Positions 7,947 to 18,900 of a DNA stretch of 64,000 bases are shown here, piece by piece. The position numbers and the translations under genes are program-made. Within the stretch, counting starts at the first letter, position 1. The number at the start of each line of letters is the position of its first letter. Source of the stretch: Bacteroidota bacterium (GTDB lineage Bacteria > Bacteroidota > Bacteroidia > Sphingobacteriales > Sphingobacteriaceae); contig JAJYRG010000001.1 of the NCBI GenBank assembly GCA_021794195.1, forward strand, positions 12,244-76,243, given 5' to 3'. The notes under the pieces were generated by a model. That model did no database searches. It saw only the letters and a program-made list of their open reading frames with translations, and was not told the origin of the DNA.

Positions 7947-8726
7947 ATGCTGAGAATTGTAATTTCTGTATGGACAATTTGTGTGTTCTCTATTTTTACT
8001 GTTTCGGCTCAAGAAACGATAAAAATTCTCTCGTATAATATCCATCACGGTAATCCGCCAAGCGAAAAAGCTGGGTATATAGATCTACCCGCAATTGCGA
8101 ACGTGATCAACGAATCTAAAGCAGACATTATTGGATTGCAGGAGGTAGATGTCAATGTGGAACGTTCTGGTGATGTAGATCAAATAAAAGAGCTTGCTAA
8201 GCTTACAGACACCGAGTACTACTTTGCAAAAGGAATTGATCTGCAAGGTGGAGAATATGGTGTCGCTGTTTTATCAAAGCTTCCGATTACGCATGCTGAG
8301 AATTTTTTATTGCCTATGCCGAAAGACGGAGAGCAAAGAGTGTTGGCTTCCGTGACGGTAGAATCTAACAGCGGAAGGGAAGTTGTATTTATGACTACTC
8401 ATCTGGATTTATATGAAGAAAATAGGAATGCACAGGCAGAATTTATCAGGGATTACGCACATCAAAATAGAAATAAGGTGGTTATTCTAACGGGTGACTT
8501 GAATGATAAGCCCAATTCGGAAACAATACAAACATTAGATAAAGCGTTTGTTCGTAGCAAAATTGCAAACGGTCCTACTTTTCCACAGGTCAATCCTAAA
8601 AGAGAAATTGATTACGTCATGATAAATAAGGAGACTGTTCATGAGGTCAAGTCTCATATAGTATGGGAAGAGGAATATGCATCCGATCACCGGCCTTTAT
8701 ATGTAGAGTTTTTATTAGAGGACTAA
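7947..8726 (+). CDS. Secreted endonuclease/exonuclease/phosphatase (EEP) family protein
   Basis: The signal peptide is MLRIVISVWTICVFSIFTVSAQ. EEP-fold metal and catalytic motifs follow in order: SYNIHHG (Asn31, His33), IGLQEVD (Glu67), TTHLDL, TGDLND and a terminal SDHRPLYVEF. Such exported proteins hydrolyse phosphodiesters of unknown nature (nucleic acid, lipid head group or sugar phosphate); the sequence does not tell which. It is 259 aa, typical of the single-domain family. It follows recA by 5 bp, a tight spacing without an obvious functional link since RecA is cytoplasmic. Confidence 0.85.
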   Translation: MLRIVISVWTICVFSIFTVSAQETIKILSYNIHHGNPPSEKAGYIDLPAIANVINESKADIIGLQEVDVNVERSGDVDQIKELAKLTDTEYYFAKGIDLQGGEYGVAVLSKLPITHAENFLLPMPKDGEQRVLASVTVESNSGREVVFMTTHLDLYEENRNAQAEFIRDYAHQNRNKVVILTGDLNDKPNSETIQTLDKAFVRSKIANGPTFPQVNPKREIDYVMINKETVHEVKSHIVWEEEYASDHRPLYVEFLLED

Positions 8727-8773
8727 CTCAGCCCGTTATATAATACATAACCCTGTTTAATGGTGATGGGAAA

Positions 8774-8791
8774 TAAGTATAAGTATAAGTA
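8774..8791 (+). repeat. Short tandem repeat (TAAGTA)x3
   Basis: Three perfect copies of TAAGTA lie in the spacer between the EEP protein and the lipase. Possibly slippage-prone; no function is evident. Confidence 0.5.
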
Positions 8792-8863
8792 TAGTTTGAA
8801 GCTAGGTGCGTAAATAAATTTCTATCTTCCGCGTTGAATAGAACTTTATTTTATTGAGCAAAT

Positions 8864-9967
8864 ATGAGAAAAACTCTTTTCTTTATTCTGTTATTCAATC
8901 TAGGGCTTTGGGTAGATAGTCCGGCTCAAGTTTTACAGCCTGGTTTTAAGCCTGATGAATACCGTGAAATACTGAAGATTTTATCAGTAACAGCAAGGGA
9001 TAGCTTGAAGAATCGGGATATGTACCCCCGGACGTATAGCCGTATTTACAGATCTCAACCTATGGGGCTGGATAATTTATGGGAACTTTGGCAAAAGGAT
9101 AGAGTGGCAGTGGTCAGCATTCGGGGTACGACAAAGTCGGAAGTAAGTTGGCTGGCTAATTTGTATGCTGCCATGGTACCTGCTACCGGTGATCTTCAAA
9201 TCACCGACTCCATCATTTTCCAGTATAATTTAGCAGAAAACCCCAGGGCAAGTGTACACATAGGGTGGCTGATAAGTACAGCATTCCTTGCTCAGGAAAT
9301 AGTTCCTACCTTAGATAGCCTTGATAAAGCGGGAATTCGGGATGTTATTATAGCAGGACACAGCCAAGGAGGAGCAATTTCTTATCTTTTGACTTCATAC
9401 TTGTATTCACTGCAAACCAAAGGTGATTTATCTTCTGATATTCGGTTTAAAACTTATGCGAGCGCTTCGCCAAAACCCGGGAATTTATATTACGCATACG
9501 ATTATGAATTTAAAACGCAAGGCGGCTGGACGTTTAATGTAGTGAATACGGTAGATTGGGTACCGGAAGTACCATTTTCTATTCAGACTATTAACGATTT
9601 TAATGCAGTAAACCCTATTGCCGGGGCTAAAGAAGCGATAAATAAACAGAGCTTTTTCAAGCGGTTAATCATGAGAAGGGTATATAGAAAAATGGTAAGG
9701 CCCATGAATAAGGCTCAGAAGAATTTTGAAAAGTACTTGGGAGAAAAGGGAAGTAAAACAATTAAGAAGAAGCTGAAAGAATATAAAAAACCAGAATGGT
9801 CACACAATAATAATTTTGTACGTACAGGTCAGACGATAATATTGATGGCAGATGAAGAATATGCCGAGGAATTTCCGGATAGTGATTCTAATTTTTTTGT
9901 TCATCACGATGTGAAAGCTTATTTGTTTTTACTTGATAAGCAATATAAAGAACAATATGAGGAATGA
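8864..9967 (+). CDS. Secreted lipase, class 3 type alpha/beta hydrolase
   Basis: The signal peptide is MRKTLFFILLFNLGLWVDSPAQV. The nucleophile elbow is AGHSQGGA (Ser167), preceded by an oxyanion-loop-like SIRGTT (residues 85-90), as in class 3 lipases. A later VDWVPEVP probably carries the acid and VHHDVKAY the catalytic histidine. The ~60 residues before the C-terminal part (about 260-320) are very basic, unusual for a lipase, and might contact anionic surfaces. It is a single gene ending at a bidirectional terminator. The substrate is unknown. Confidence 0.78.
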   Translation: MRKTLFFILLFNLGLWVDSPAQVLQPGFKPDEYREILKILSVTARDSLKNRDMYPRTYSRIYRSQPMGLDNLWELWQKDRVAVVSIRGTTKSEVSWLANLYAAMVPATGDLQITDSIIFQYNLAENPRASVHIGWLISTAFLAQEIVPTLDSLDKAGIRDVIIAGHSQGGAISYLLTSYLYSLQTKGDLSSDIRFKTYASASPKPGNLYYAYDYEFKTQGGWTFNVVNTVDWVPEVPFSIQTINDFNAVNPIAGAKEAINKQSFFKRLIMRRVYRKMVRPMNKAQKNFEKYLGEKGSKTIKKKLKEYKKPEWSHNNNFVRTGQTIILMADEEYAEEFPDSDSNFFVHHDVKAYLFLLDKQYKEQYEE

Positions 9968-10001
9968 TTTATAGTTGGAAGTATACGGAACGAAGAAAAA
10001 T

Positions 10002-10035
10002 AAAAAAGCAGCTAACCATTTTTAGCTGCTTTTTT
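10002..10035. terminator. Bidirectional rho-independent terminator
   Basis: A perfect 14-bp stem AAAAAAGCAGCTAA/TTAGCTGCTTTTTT with a 6-base loop lies between two convergent genes (lipase and lipoprotein). Confidence 0.9.
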
Positions 10036-10064
10036 ATTTTAATTAAATTTTTAATAGGAAAACT

Positions 10065-10907
10065 TTAATCTTCTTTTAATTGACTTGTTCTTTCAATGGA
10101 AACATTGTCTCCTGTGATTGCATTTCCATCTTCATCAACCAATGTTAGTTTTACGTCCAAATCACCTAATGGTGCGCCTGTAATTTCATGGGGTTCCCAA
10201 GAATCTATGGTGAATTCTTGTCCATTGATTTCGGCAATTACCTTATTTCCATCAGGAGAAAGGTTCGTGTTTTCCAAGAAGAAATCTAAAAGAACATTTT
10301 TTGTTTCTTTTTCACCTACATATTCTCCTTTCGGACGGCTGTAAAATAGAGATTCTTCGGCAGGCTCAGGTAATTCTTCTACTTTTCCATCCTCAGTGAT
10401 TTTGAATTTTACTAATTGAGAAGCTTCTGTTGTTTTAATAGCTTCATGAAAAGATCTGGAAAGGAAAGATAATAGATAGTGCTCTGAGTCTAATGCTAAC
10501 GTCACCGTGTGTTCCGGCGCATACAAAGCCTCATAAGGCTCATTGTCCAAAATAAAATGTATATGCTGTCCTTCTGCCGAATTAGCCATATGTTCGGCAT
10601 TTTCATCGTCAGTCATTTCTGTCAGTTCAAAATTGGAAACGGAATATTTTACTGTAAGTTTTACAGAGTCGTCCCCGACTTTTTCTGTTTCCATGGATTC
10701 TATGTGTAGCTCAGCATCTGGGAAAGCTTTAGAGTGTCCGATAGGCTGCAACTGAATATCGGAATCTTCTTGAGCACCTGATTCTTCTCCAATGCCTACC
10801 TCTTCGGTATCGTTTTCACTTTCATCAGAATTGCCTTGGTTACATGACCACAAAGTGGTAGCAAAAGCACAAGCAATGAGCGCTAATTTTAAATGTTTTT
10901 TTTTCAT
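10065..10907 (-). CDS. Acidic lipoprotein of unknown function
   Basis: 280 aa. The lipoprotein signal is LKLALIACAFATTLWSC with Cys22 as lipidation site, followed by an acidic linker rich in Glu, Asp and Ser (NSDESENDTEEVGIGEESG). The remainder looks like two beta-sandwich halves with alternating strands (LHIESMETEKVGDDSVKLTVKYSV and later EINGQEFTIDSWEPHEI). I do not recognise a named family. It stands alone with its own terminator; a 12-bp palindrome lies 124 bp upstream of the start. Confidence 0.6.
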   Translation of the reverse strand: MKKKHLKLALIACAFATTLWSCNQGNSDESENDTEEVGIGEESGAQEDSDIQLQPIGHSKAFPDAELHIESMETEKVGDDSVKLTVKYSVSNFELTEMTDDENAEHMANSAEGQHIHFILDNEPYEALYAPEHTVTLALDSEHYLLSFLSRSFHEAIKTTEASQLVKFKITEDGKVEELPEPAEESLFYSRPKGEYVGEKETKNVLLDFFLENTNLSPDGNKVIAEINGQEFTIDSWEPHEITGAPLGDLDVKLTLVDEDGNAITGDNVSIERTSQLKED

Positions 10908-11030
10908 TTTTATATTTTAATTAATTATGTGAAAATCTTGAAGATGAGGGCTTTCCTCATGCAGTATATCAAAGTAAACGATTATTTCCCTTTATTTAAA
11001 AAAATATATAGATAAAACAGCTATAAAACA

Positions 11031-11042
11031 CGTATTAATACG
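11031..11042. promoter_or_regulatory. 12-bp palindrome CGTATTAATACG
   Basis: A perfect palindrome in the 228-bp gap between the SurA-like gene and the acidic lipoprotein gene, positioned like an operator for the latter. No regulator is known. Confidence 0.25.
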
Positions 11043-11135
11043 CGTCTTGCTACACTTTATCGGATAGAAAAGAGAGAAACCCCTATTGTTTTGCAATGCT
11101 TTTAAAATATAAAGATTGTTTTATCCTTTATATTA

Positions 11136-12509
11136 TTAATTGCTGGCCAGATCCGTATTCATGGGGTCGGCCGTCCATATTTTCAAAACATCACAATCAT
11201 CGTAATCTTCATGGACATGTATGTAAGTTCTTTTTTGACGGGATTCAAACCATTCGCTCAGTTTCCGATTAATTTTATCCTGTGTAGCAGCTTCTTTTAT
11301 CTTCGCAAAATCTTGCTCCAGATTTGCCTCATGCGGGGGAATTCTCGTTTTTAGATAATTAAATTTATACATTCTTTCTCCCCTTTGGTCTGTAAATTCA
11401 AAAGGCTCAGAATATTCTCCTTCTTCTAAAGGATCGATGGCTTTAAATGTGGTTGCGTCTAACTGATCGGTAGGAGTCATCGTAGTGCGTGTTTCCGCAT
11501 GCTCGTTGATGACCATTCCACCGTTAAACTTGGATTCTTGATTATCTGAATAAAGAGAAGCGGCTGTATGAAAGGATACTTCTCCTTCTTTGACTAGATT
11601 ATAGACGCTGTCTATTTTAGCTTTTGCTCTATCCATACTGGCTTGAGTAGGTTTGTTTTTGATTAATACATGTCTTACTTTTACCTCTTCTCCTCTTCTT
11701 TCTAAAACCTGTAAAAAGTGAAATCCAAATTGTGTTTCAAAAACTTCAGAAATTTCTCCTTGATCCAAAGTAAATGCTTGCGCGGAAAACTCTTTCACAT
11801 AAGCATCGCGAGTAGCAAAATCCAACTCCCCTCCATGGGTAGAGGATCCATCTTCAGAATATAAACGTGCAATAGTGCCAAAATCCGACCCATCCAAAAC
11901 TTGTTGTCTGTATCTTTCTGCTTTTTCCCGGAATTGGTTTTTTTCTTCTTTTGTCAGTTTAGGCTCAATAACAATTTCTCCGATTTCTATTTCTGTATCG
12001 AAGCTGGGCAAGCTGTCTTGGTTTAGACCCTCAAAGTATCTTATAACTTCTAAGGGAGTGACATCTATATTCTGTACGATGTTATGCTGCATCATCTCCG
12101 CTTTCAGCTGTTCGGCAACATTGGGCCTCATCTCTTCTTTATATTGTAATATAGAACGGTTGAGAAAAGTTTCCAACCTTTCACGCCCACCGGCTTGTTG
12201 TGTCATATAGCGCATACGTCTATTCAATTCATCGTCCACCTGACTTTCAGAGATTTCGATAGAGTCTATGGCAGCTTGTTGTGCCAATAGCTTTTGAGTG
12301 AGCAATTGTTGTAATATATAACACTTTGCTTCCGGATCTTCTTTTTCACCCTGTGCCAGATATTGTGCGTATTGCATTTCTACATCCGACTGCAAAACAA
12401 TGTTTGATCCTACCGTCGCTACCACTCTGTCAATAAGTTGGGATTGCGCGCGCGCCGAATTTATACAAACAAAAAATAATACCAGTAAACTTAAAAAGTT
12501 GTTTTTCAT
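11136..12509 (-). CDS. SurA-like periplasmic peptidyl-prolyl isomerase/chaperone
   Basis: The signal peptide is MKNNFLSLLVLFFVCINSARAQ. A SurA N-terminal helical domain (RVVATVGSNIVLQSDVEMQ) is followed by two parvulin domains, the first around residues 180-275 (EIEIGEIVIEPK to GFHFLQVLERR) and the second around 280-390 (VKVRHVLIKNKP onwards). Length 457 aa and order match SurA, which escorts unfolded outer-membrane proteins to the Bam complex. It stands alone, divergent from the lactonase gene across 231 bp. A Bacteroidota lineage may use several SurA-like proteins, so I avoid assigning the symbol. Confidence 0.88.
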   Translation of the reverse strand: MKNNFLSLLVLFFVCINSARAQSQLIDRVVATVGSNIVLQSDVEMQYAQYLAQGEKEDPEAKCYILQQLLTQKLLAQQAAIDSIEISESQVDDELNRRMRYMTQQAGGRERLETFLNRSILQYKEEMRPNVAEQLKAEMMQHNIVQNIDVTPLEVIRYFEGLNQDSLPSFDTEIEIGEIVIEPKLTKEEKNQFREKAERYRQQVLDGSDFGTIARLYSEDGSSTHGGELDFATRDAYVKEFSAQAFTLDQGEISEVFETQFGFHFLQVLERRGEEVKVRHVLIKNKPTQASMDRAKAKIDSVYNLVKEGEVSFHTAASLYSDNQESKFNGGMVINEHAETRTTMTPTDQLDATTFKAIDPLEEGEYSEPFEFTDQRGERMYKFNYLKTRIPPHEANLEQDFAKIKEAATQDKINRKLSEWFESRQKRTYIHVHEDYDDCDVLKIWTADPMNTDLASN

Positions 12510-12740
12510 TCTATAACTATCAATTTTATTTTGTGTTTTTCGTTAAAATGTTGAGAACACATAAATAAGCTACGCAAAATTATCAGAATAATCTTTATTT
12601 TTATAATGTTTGGAAGAATATCTATTTTAAAATCGATAAAATTTATTAAATGTGTCACAAACAAGCCCTATATAATTCTATTTTTTCTAAATTAAGGCTT
12701 TGATATATTTTCTCTGATGATTTAACTAAATTTAACGTTT

Positions 12741-13847
12741 ATGAACCGTTTTTATATTTTATTGTTTATGCTTTCCGGCGCTTTTGTATTGCAAACTCAG
12801 GCTCAAAAAAACATTCCACTTTTTATTGGCGGATATACCATAGATAATGATAATGAAGGTATTTATATTTATGATTTTAATACTGAAACAGGTTCGTTAA
12901 ATGCGCGCTCAAAGTTAACTTGTGATAACCCTTCTTTTTTAGCTAAAAACAAAGCGCAGGATCGGGTGTATGCAGTGCATGAATTAGAGAAAGGAAGAAT
13001 CAGTGCTTACGCATTTGAGGAGGATTCTTTGAAGTTGATTAATGAGATGGAAATCGATGCAGCCGGGCCTTGTCATATTGCTATAGATCCTGAAGAGAAA
13101 TTTATAGCTGTTTCTAACTATGCGGAAGGAACATTGAGTACCTTTTTAATAGATGAAGAGCATAAAGGGATAGGAGAAGCTTTACAAGAGATTCGGTATG
13201 AAGGCAGAGGGATCCATCCGGAAAGACAGGAAGGGCCCCATATTCACTCTGCTTTTTTTGACGATGTGCGTGATCAAGTGCATGTTCAGGATTTAGGCAC
13301 AGATAAAATGTATGTGTATTCTATAGATTACTCGGATGAAGAAGGCCCCCGGTTGCTGTTAAAACAGGTTATTGAGAGTCAACAGGGCGGAGGGCCGAGA
13401 CATATTACTTTTAATGAAGATAAAACAGTGATGTATGCCTTGATGGAGTTATCTTCTGTTATTGAAATGTACCGTAATATTGATGATCAATGGTTGAGAG
13501 TACAGTCTATAAAGCTCAATGCTCCGGACTTTAAAGGACAGGTTGGAGCAGCAGAGATCAGGATTTCCAAGGATGGGAAGTTTCTATATGCCAGCGATCG
13601 TCTTGATTCGAATAAAATATTTTCGTTTAATATAGGTGAGAATGGCTTTTTAACGAAAGCTGGTGAATGGGAGACTTTTGGGGAGGGTCCGAGAGGTTTT
13701 ACTCTTTCTCCGGAAGGAGATTTTTTAGTAGTAGCTAACCAATTGACCAATAATGTGGTCGTGTTTAAAATAAATAAAGAAGAAGGCAGTTTGTCTCCCA
13801 CGGATCATGAAATAAATACAGAGGCACCTACTGTTGTTCTTTTTTAA
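12741..13847 (+). CDS. Exported lactonase-family beta-propeller (6-phosphogluconolactonase-like)
   Basis: The signal peptide is MNRFYILLFMLSGAFVLQTQAQ, then a seven-bladed propeller of the YbhE/Pgl type with typical blocks AGPCHIAIDPEEKF, EGPHIHSAFFD, GGGPRHITFNEDK and GPRGFTLSPEGDFLVVANQ. Length 368 aa fits. Cytoplasmic Pgl hydrolyses 6-phosphogluconolactone; export here argues for another sugar lactone or a general lactonase. It is a single gene, followed 177 bp later by the sigma-factor gene. Confidence 0.82.
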   Translation: MNRFYILLFMLSGAFVLQTQAQKNIPLFIGGYTIDNDNEGIYIYDFNTETGSLNARSKLTCDNPSFLAKNKAQDRVYAVHELEKGRISAYAFEEDSLKLINEMEIDAAGPCHIAIDPEEKFIAVSNYAEGTLSTFLIDEEHKGIGEALQEIRYEGRGIHPERQEGPHIHSAFFDDVRDQVHVQDLGTDKMYVYSIDYSDEEGPRLLLKQVIESQQGGGPRHITFNEDKTVMYALMELSSVIEMYRNIDDQWLRVQSIKLNAPDFKGQVGAAEIRISKDGKFLYASDRLDSNKIFSFNIGENGFLTKAGEWETFGEGPRGFTLSPEGDFLVVANQLTNNVVVFKINKEEGSLSPTDHEINTEAPTVVLF

Positions 13848-14024
13848 TTTTCTCTGAAAAAATAAAAAAGAGGGTTTTAAAAAAGTAAGGCTATTGGACA
13901 TATTCAAGAGCAGTATGCTTTTTTTGTATAAAAAAAAGTTGTAATTTTAAAAAACCGGTAAGAAGGTGGAGTTCGACTTTCATTGAAATTATTATGTCCC
14001 TAGATTATATTTATTGCAAATTTA

Positions 14025-14549
14025 ATGGGTAAAAATGAATATATATTTAAAGAATATTATCAACGGCTATGCCTGTATGCCTATAAGCTCGTAGATGATA
14101 TGTTTCTTGCAGAAGATATTGTCCAAGATGCTTTTTGTTCGTTTTTAGATAAATCAGGAGATGTTTCTGAGGATGAAAAAGCAATCCGTCAATATTTGTA
14201 TTCATCTGTGAGGTTTTTAATTTATAATCACTATCGTAAAAATAAAGCAAGGCAGGTTTATTGGGAGAAAACTAGATATGTAGAAGCTGAGAACTCCTCA
14301 TTCGAAAGAGAGATAATATATGCAGAAGTAATGAATGAGGTTTTGAAAATAATAGAGACGATGCCAGAGGCATGTGCAAATATTTTCCGTAAAGGATATT
14401 TAGAAGAGCTTTCGAATAAAGAAATTGCTGAAGAATTAGATGTAAGTGTCAATACTGTAAAAACCCAAAAGCGTAGAGGAATGAAGATTTTGTTAAATAA
14501 AATCCATCCCGAATATATATCCCTATTCCTGTTGTTTCTTCAGAAATAA
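14025..14549 (+). CDS. ECF-family RNA polymerase sigma factor (FecI-like)
   Basis: 174 aa. Region 2 (YYQRLCLYAYKLVDDMFLAEDIVQDAFCSFL) and region 4 with helix-turn-helix (LSNKEIAEELDVSVNTVKTQKRRGM) are both present and no extra domain is attached. It directs polymerase to a small regulon and is held by the FecR-like anti-sigma encoded 58 bp downstream. With the STN-type SusC gene further on, this is the usual Bacteroidota cell-surface signalling trio. The target is probably the susC promoter beyond the 15.8-kb terminator. Confidence 0.93.
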   Translation: MGKNEYIFKEYYQRLCLYAYKLVDDMFLAEDIVQDAFCSFLDKSGDVSEDEKAIRQYLYSSVRFLIYNHYRKNKARQVYWEKTRYVEAENSSFEREIIYAEVMNEVLKIIETMPEACANIFRKGYLEELSNKEIAEELDVSVNTVKTQKRRGMKILLNKIHPEYISLFLLFLQK

Positions 14550-14607
14550 AAGATTATTTATTTTTTTGTCACCCTTTTGTCTTCTCAATGTTACTATATA
14601 TATAGAG

Positions 14608-15783
14608 ATGACAAATAAACCAAGATATATTGCCAGTTTGATAAACCGATATTTAACGGATGATTTATCAAATGACGAATACCACGATCTGTTGGAATGG
14701 TTGGCGGAAGATCCGGCAAACAAGCAATTGTTTCAGCGATTTACCGATAGCAAACATTATCAAAAGGATATCAAATTTTTATTGGGTTTGGATTTGGAAG
14801 TGGCCTGGCAAAAAACGAAAAGCAAAAGAATAAAAACGGATCCGAAGGTATCGATCAGATCTAATTGGATGAAAATAGCAGTGGCCGTATTGCTTATTTT
14901 TGTAGGCGCTTGGTTTGTATGGCAAAATCCAGTGAGAAGTATCCAAAGTGATGATTCGACCACTTCAGAAGAACGATCTCATGATATTGACCCTGCAAAT
15001 GGAGGGGCTAATTTGGTGCGTTCGGACGGATCTATTATAAAAATAGAGTCTGAAGAATTAATAATCGATCAAGGAGGAGTTCATTTGGCCTCAGGAGAAA
15101 AAGAGAGAACGATAGAGTTTACCAAGAGCGAGCAGTTGGCCAAAACAATGAATACTTTGGAAGTTCCTAAAGCTAAATACCTCAAGATATTATTAGCAGA
15201 TGGTACAAAAGTATGGATCAATTCCATGTCTAAATTGCATTTCCCTTCTGATTTTTCTGTGGTGGAGCGTAGAGTAATTTTAGAAGGAGAAGCTTTTTTT
15301 GATGTAGCAGAAGATGGAGATCGACCTTTTATTGTTGAATCCAAGGAAACGGAAATCAAAGTGTTAGGGACAGAGTTTAATGTTAATTCTTACGGAAAGA
15401 CCGTTGAAACAGCTTTAAAGCAAGGAAGTGTTTTGGTGGAAAGAGGAGAGAAAAGTCTGGTTTTGAAACCTGGGGAATATGCGGAAGCAAATGAAAAAGG
15501 TATAAAAAAATCTATAGTAGATCTGGACTATGTACTTGCTTGGAAAAATGATGAGTTTTTATTCCATAATGATAATATTATCACAATAGCTTCTCAAATT
15601 TCCAGATGGTATGGTGTGGAGGTGAAGTTCCAAGGAGAAGTGATGTACGATAGACTTTACACAGGCTCAGTAAGCAGAAAAGCAAAATTATCCGAAACTA
15701 TGGATATGCTTGAGTTTGTAAGTGATTTATCTTTCAAGCTTGATGGCAATAAATTGATTATTAAAAAAGAGGAAAAAATATAA
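14608..15783 (+). CDS. FecR-family anti-sigma factor
   Basis: The ORF-track start (TTG at 14566) is unlikely; the ATG at 14608 gives 391 aa with a sensible N-terminus. An N-terminal cytoplasmic part binds sigma, then one membrane helix (IAVAVLLIFVGAWFVW), then a periplasmic FecR domain (LEVPKAKYLKILLADGTKVWINSMSKL and GEAFFDVAEDGDRPFIVES) and a C-terminal DUF4974-like part. It receives the signal from the STN domain of the outer-membrane transporter and controls the ECF sigma factor encoded before it. Confidence 0.94.
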   Translation: MTNKPRYIASLINRYLTDDLSNDEYHDLLEWLAEDPANKQLFQRFTDSKHYQKDIKFLLGLDLEVAWQKTKSKRIKTDPKVSIRSNWMKIAVAVLLIFVGAWFVWQNPVRSIQSDDSTTSEERSHDIDPANGGANLVRSDGSIIKIESEELIIDQGGVHLASGEKERTIEFTKSEQLAKTMNTLEVPKAKYLKILLADGTKVWINSMSKLHFPSDFSVVERRVILEGEAFFDVAEDGDRPFIVESKETEIKVLGTEFNVNSYGKTVETALKQGSVLVERGEKSLVLKPGEYAEANEKGIKKSIVDLDYVLAWKNDEFLFHNDNIITIASQISRWYGVEVKFQGEVMYDRLYTGSVSRKAKLSETMDMLEFVSDLSFKLDGNKLIIKKEEKI

Positions 15784-15816
15784 TCCAATGAAATAAAAGA
15801 TGCTGATTTTGATAGT

Positions 15817-15846
15817 AAAACAGGAATGTTGCCGCATTCCTGTTTT
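15817..15846 (+). terminator. Rho-independent terminator between fecR-like and susC-like genes
   Basis: A perfect 12-bp stem AAAACAGGAATG/CATTCCTGTTTT with loop TTGCCG. It separates the regulator pair from the uptake genes, so susC likely has its own (ECF-driven) promoter in the following 68 bp. Confidence 0.85.
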
Positions 15847-15914
15847 AAATAAATTAAAAGGAAAAAATAAATACAAATTACGATAAACTTTAACCCTTTA
15901 ACACATGTAAATGT

Positions 15915-18900
15915 ATGAATAACTTATTATTTCGCAAAAAACAAAAACGGGACTGTGTATACCCTGATTTTTGCAAAATTCTTCGAATTATGAGAATAGG
16001 TATATGGTTGCTTTTTTCTTTTGTAACTGCGGTACAGGCGAATGGAATTGCCCAAAATGTGACATTAAATTTTAAGAACGCGAATATTTCTACAGTTTTT
16101 GATGAAATTTCGAAACAGACGGATATGAAGTTTCTCTATCCGAATACAGTTGTGGAGAAAGCTCAACGTGTTAATGTATCTGTGAATAATATTTCGATTG
16201 AAGAAGCCCTAAATCAGCTTCTTGCCAAAGAAGGTATGTCTTATTCGATTATCGCAAACACAGTTTCTGTGAAACTGTCTGAAAAGCAAGGTGGTGTTTC
16301 TTCTATAAACGTGTTACAACAAAAGATAACCGGAACCGTTCGCAATACCAATAATGAACTCCTAGGTGGCGCTACTGTGACAGTAAAAGGTACAACAAGG
16401 AGTGTTACTACGGAAAATAACGGAAGTTTTGAAATTTCGGCAACTTCAGAAGATGTTTTGCTTATCTCCTATGTAGGGCATAACGGCGAAGAAGTAGTAG
16501 TGGGCGACAGGACGAACATTTCAATAACTTTGACAGAATCAGCCAGTGAAATAGAAACAGTAGAAGTAGTCGCTACAGGGTATCAAAAGCTCGATAGAAA
16601 GTTTTTTACAGGCTCTACTTCGAAAGTTACGGCAGAAGATTCGGAACGGAGCGGGGTTCCTGATATTACACGTATGTTGGAAGGCCAAGCCGCCGGTGTT
16701 TCCATTCAAAACGTTTCGGGAACCTTTGGTGCTGCTCCAAAAGTAAGGGTGAGAGGTGCTACTTCCTTATCCGGAGATAATAAGCCTTTATGGGTAGTTG
16801 ATGGAATTATCCTTGAAGATGTAGTTAACATATCAAACGAAGAGTTATCAACAGGTGATGCAAATACGCTATTAGGATCATCAGTAGCTGGGATAAATCC
16901 GGACGATATTGAGTCTTTTACCATATTGAAAGATGCTGCTGCAACAGCAATGTATGGTGCGAGAGCCATGAATGGAGTAATAGTGGTAACGACTAAATCA
17001 GGCAAAAACACAGAAGGCCAGGCAAATTTAAATTATTCTGGAACATTCACTACTTATCTAAAGCCCAATTACAGTCAATTTGATATCATGAATTCTGCAG
17101 AGCAGATGTCCGTGTTAATGGAGATGGAAAATAAAGGGTATTTCAGCCACGCAGGTATGTCCAACGTTTCAAATGGTGGGGTTTTTACGAAAATGTATGA
17201 CTTAATGTATGATTATGACGAAGAGACCGATTCATTTGCCTTAAAAAACACTTTGGATGAAAGATTAAATTTTTTAGGAAGATATGCAGAAGCCAATACA
17301 GATTGGTTTGATGTTTTATTTAGGAACTCTTTACTTCAGGAGCACTCAATAAATGCGACAGTGGGAACAGAAAAGGCCCAAACGTATGTTTCTACAAGCT
17401 TTACTTCTGATAATGGACAAACATTAGGAGACAATGTTAAGAGGTTCACTGGTAATTTACGGGAAAACATTAACATTTCAGATAAAGTAAAGTTCGAAAT
17501 GTTAATTAATGGGTCTATTAGAGACCAAAGAGCACCGGGGACTTTGACCAGACAATCGGATCCTGTTTATGGCTCTTATTCAAGGGATTTTGATATTAAT
17601 CCATATTCATATGCTTTGAATACGAGTAGATTAATGACTCCGTATAATGAAAATGGAGATCTGGAATATTTTACACGCTCTTACGCCCCATTTAATATTA
17701 TAAATGAATTAAATACAAATTACATGGATCTTAAATCTATTGATTTGAAAGTGCAGGGAGGTTTAACTTACCATGTTATTCCCCAACTAACTTACTCAGT
17801 AGATGCGGCTTACCGTTATGGAATGACGGAAAGAAGTCATAATATTGAATCGCAATCGAATATGGCATCGGCTTTTAGAGCAAATCCAAATGCTGTCGTC
17901 AACAAAAACAATAAGTTTTTATATGATGATCCTGACTTCCCGAACGATCCAGCGTTAATTATTCTACCCGAAGGAGGCTTTTTTAATGTGAACAACAATA
18001 GTTTGAAAAACTATTATTTCCGACAAAATTTAGAATTTAACGAATCTTTTAATAGCATCCATAAATTAAATTTCTTTGGCTCTATGGAGTTGAGGTACAC
18101 TGATAGAGATAGATCCAATTTTGAAGGCGTAGGCTATCAGTATGAGAATGGGGGACTTGTCAATCCAAATTACAGATTTTTCAAAAAAATGAGCGAAGCT
18201 GGCGATCCTTATTTCGGAATGAGCTATGGGAAAGACAGAAGTGTGGCATTCATGGGACGTGGAGCATATAATTTATTAGACCGGTATTCGTTGAATGCGA
18301 CGGTTAGATATGATGGTTCGAACAGGATGGGCTTATCCCGCTCTGTGCGTTGGCTCCCCACGTGGAATTTGTCAGGAGCATGGAATGTGGACGAAGAGTC
18401 TTTCTATCCTGACAATCCATACTTGAGTTCCGTTCGGTTAAGAGGTACATACGGTTTAGTTGCCAATATGGGGAACGCCAATAACTCTACAGCTTTGTTT
18501 TACAACCGCACTACATACAGACCCTATGAAAATGAAAAAGAAACAATGGTTTATATCTCAAGTTTAGAAAACTCAGAACTGACATGGGAAAAACTTTATG
18601 AATTTAATATCGGAGCCGATTTGGGAATCTATGATGATAAGATTGATGTGACCGTTGATTACTATAAAAGAGATATTTTTGATTTACTCGGAAATTTAAA
18701 AACTTCCGGTGTAGGAGGTGAAAAAACAAAATATGCCAATTACGGAAAAATGAAATCTCATGGAGTAGAATTAACTATTGCAGGAAACCCCATTTCAGAA
18801 CAGGATGGCTTTAAGTGGAGAACGCAGTTTAACTTCGCCATAAATAAAAATAAGGTAACCAGATTAGAAGTAAATCCAAATATATGGAGTCTGGTACGCT

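Noticed and set aside
14566-14607. Upstream extension of the FecR-like gene from a TTG codon
   Set aside because: The extra 14 residues do not resemble the family start; ATG at 14608 does.
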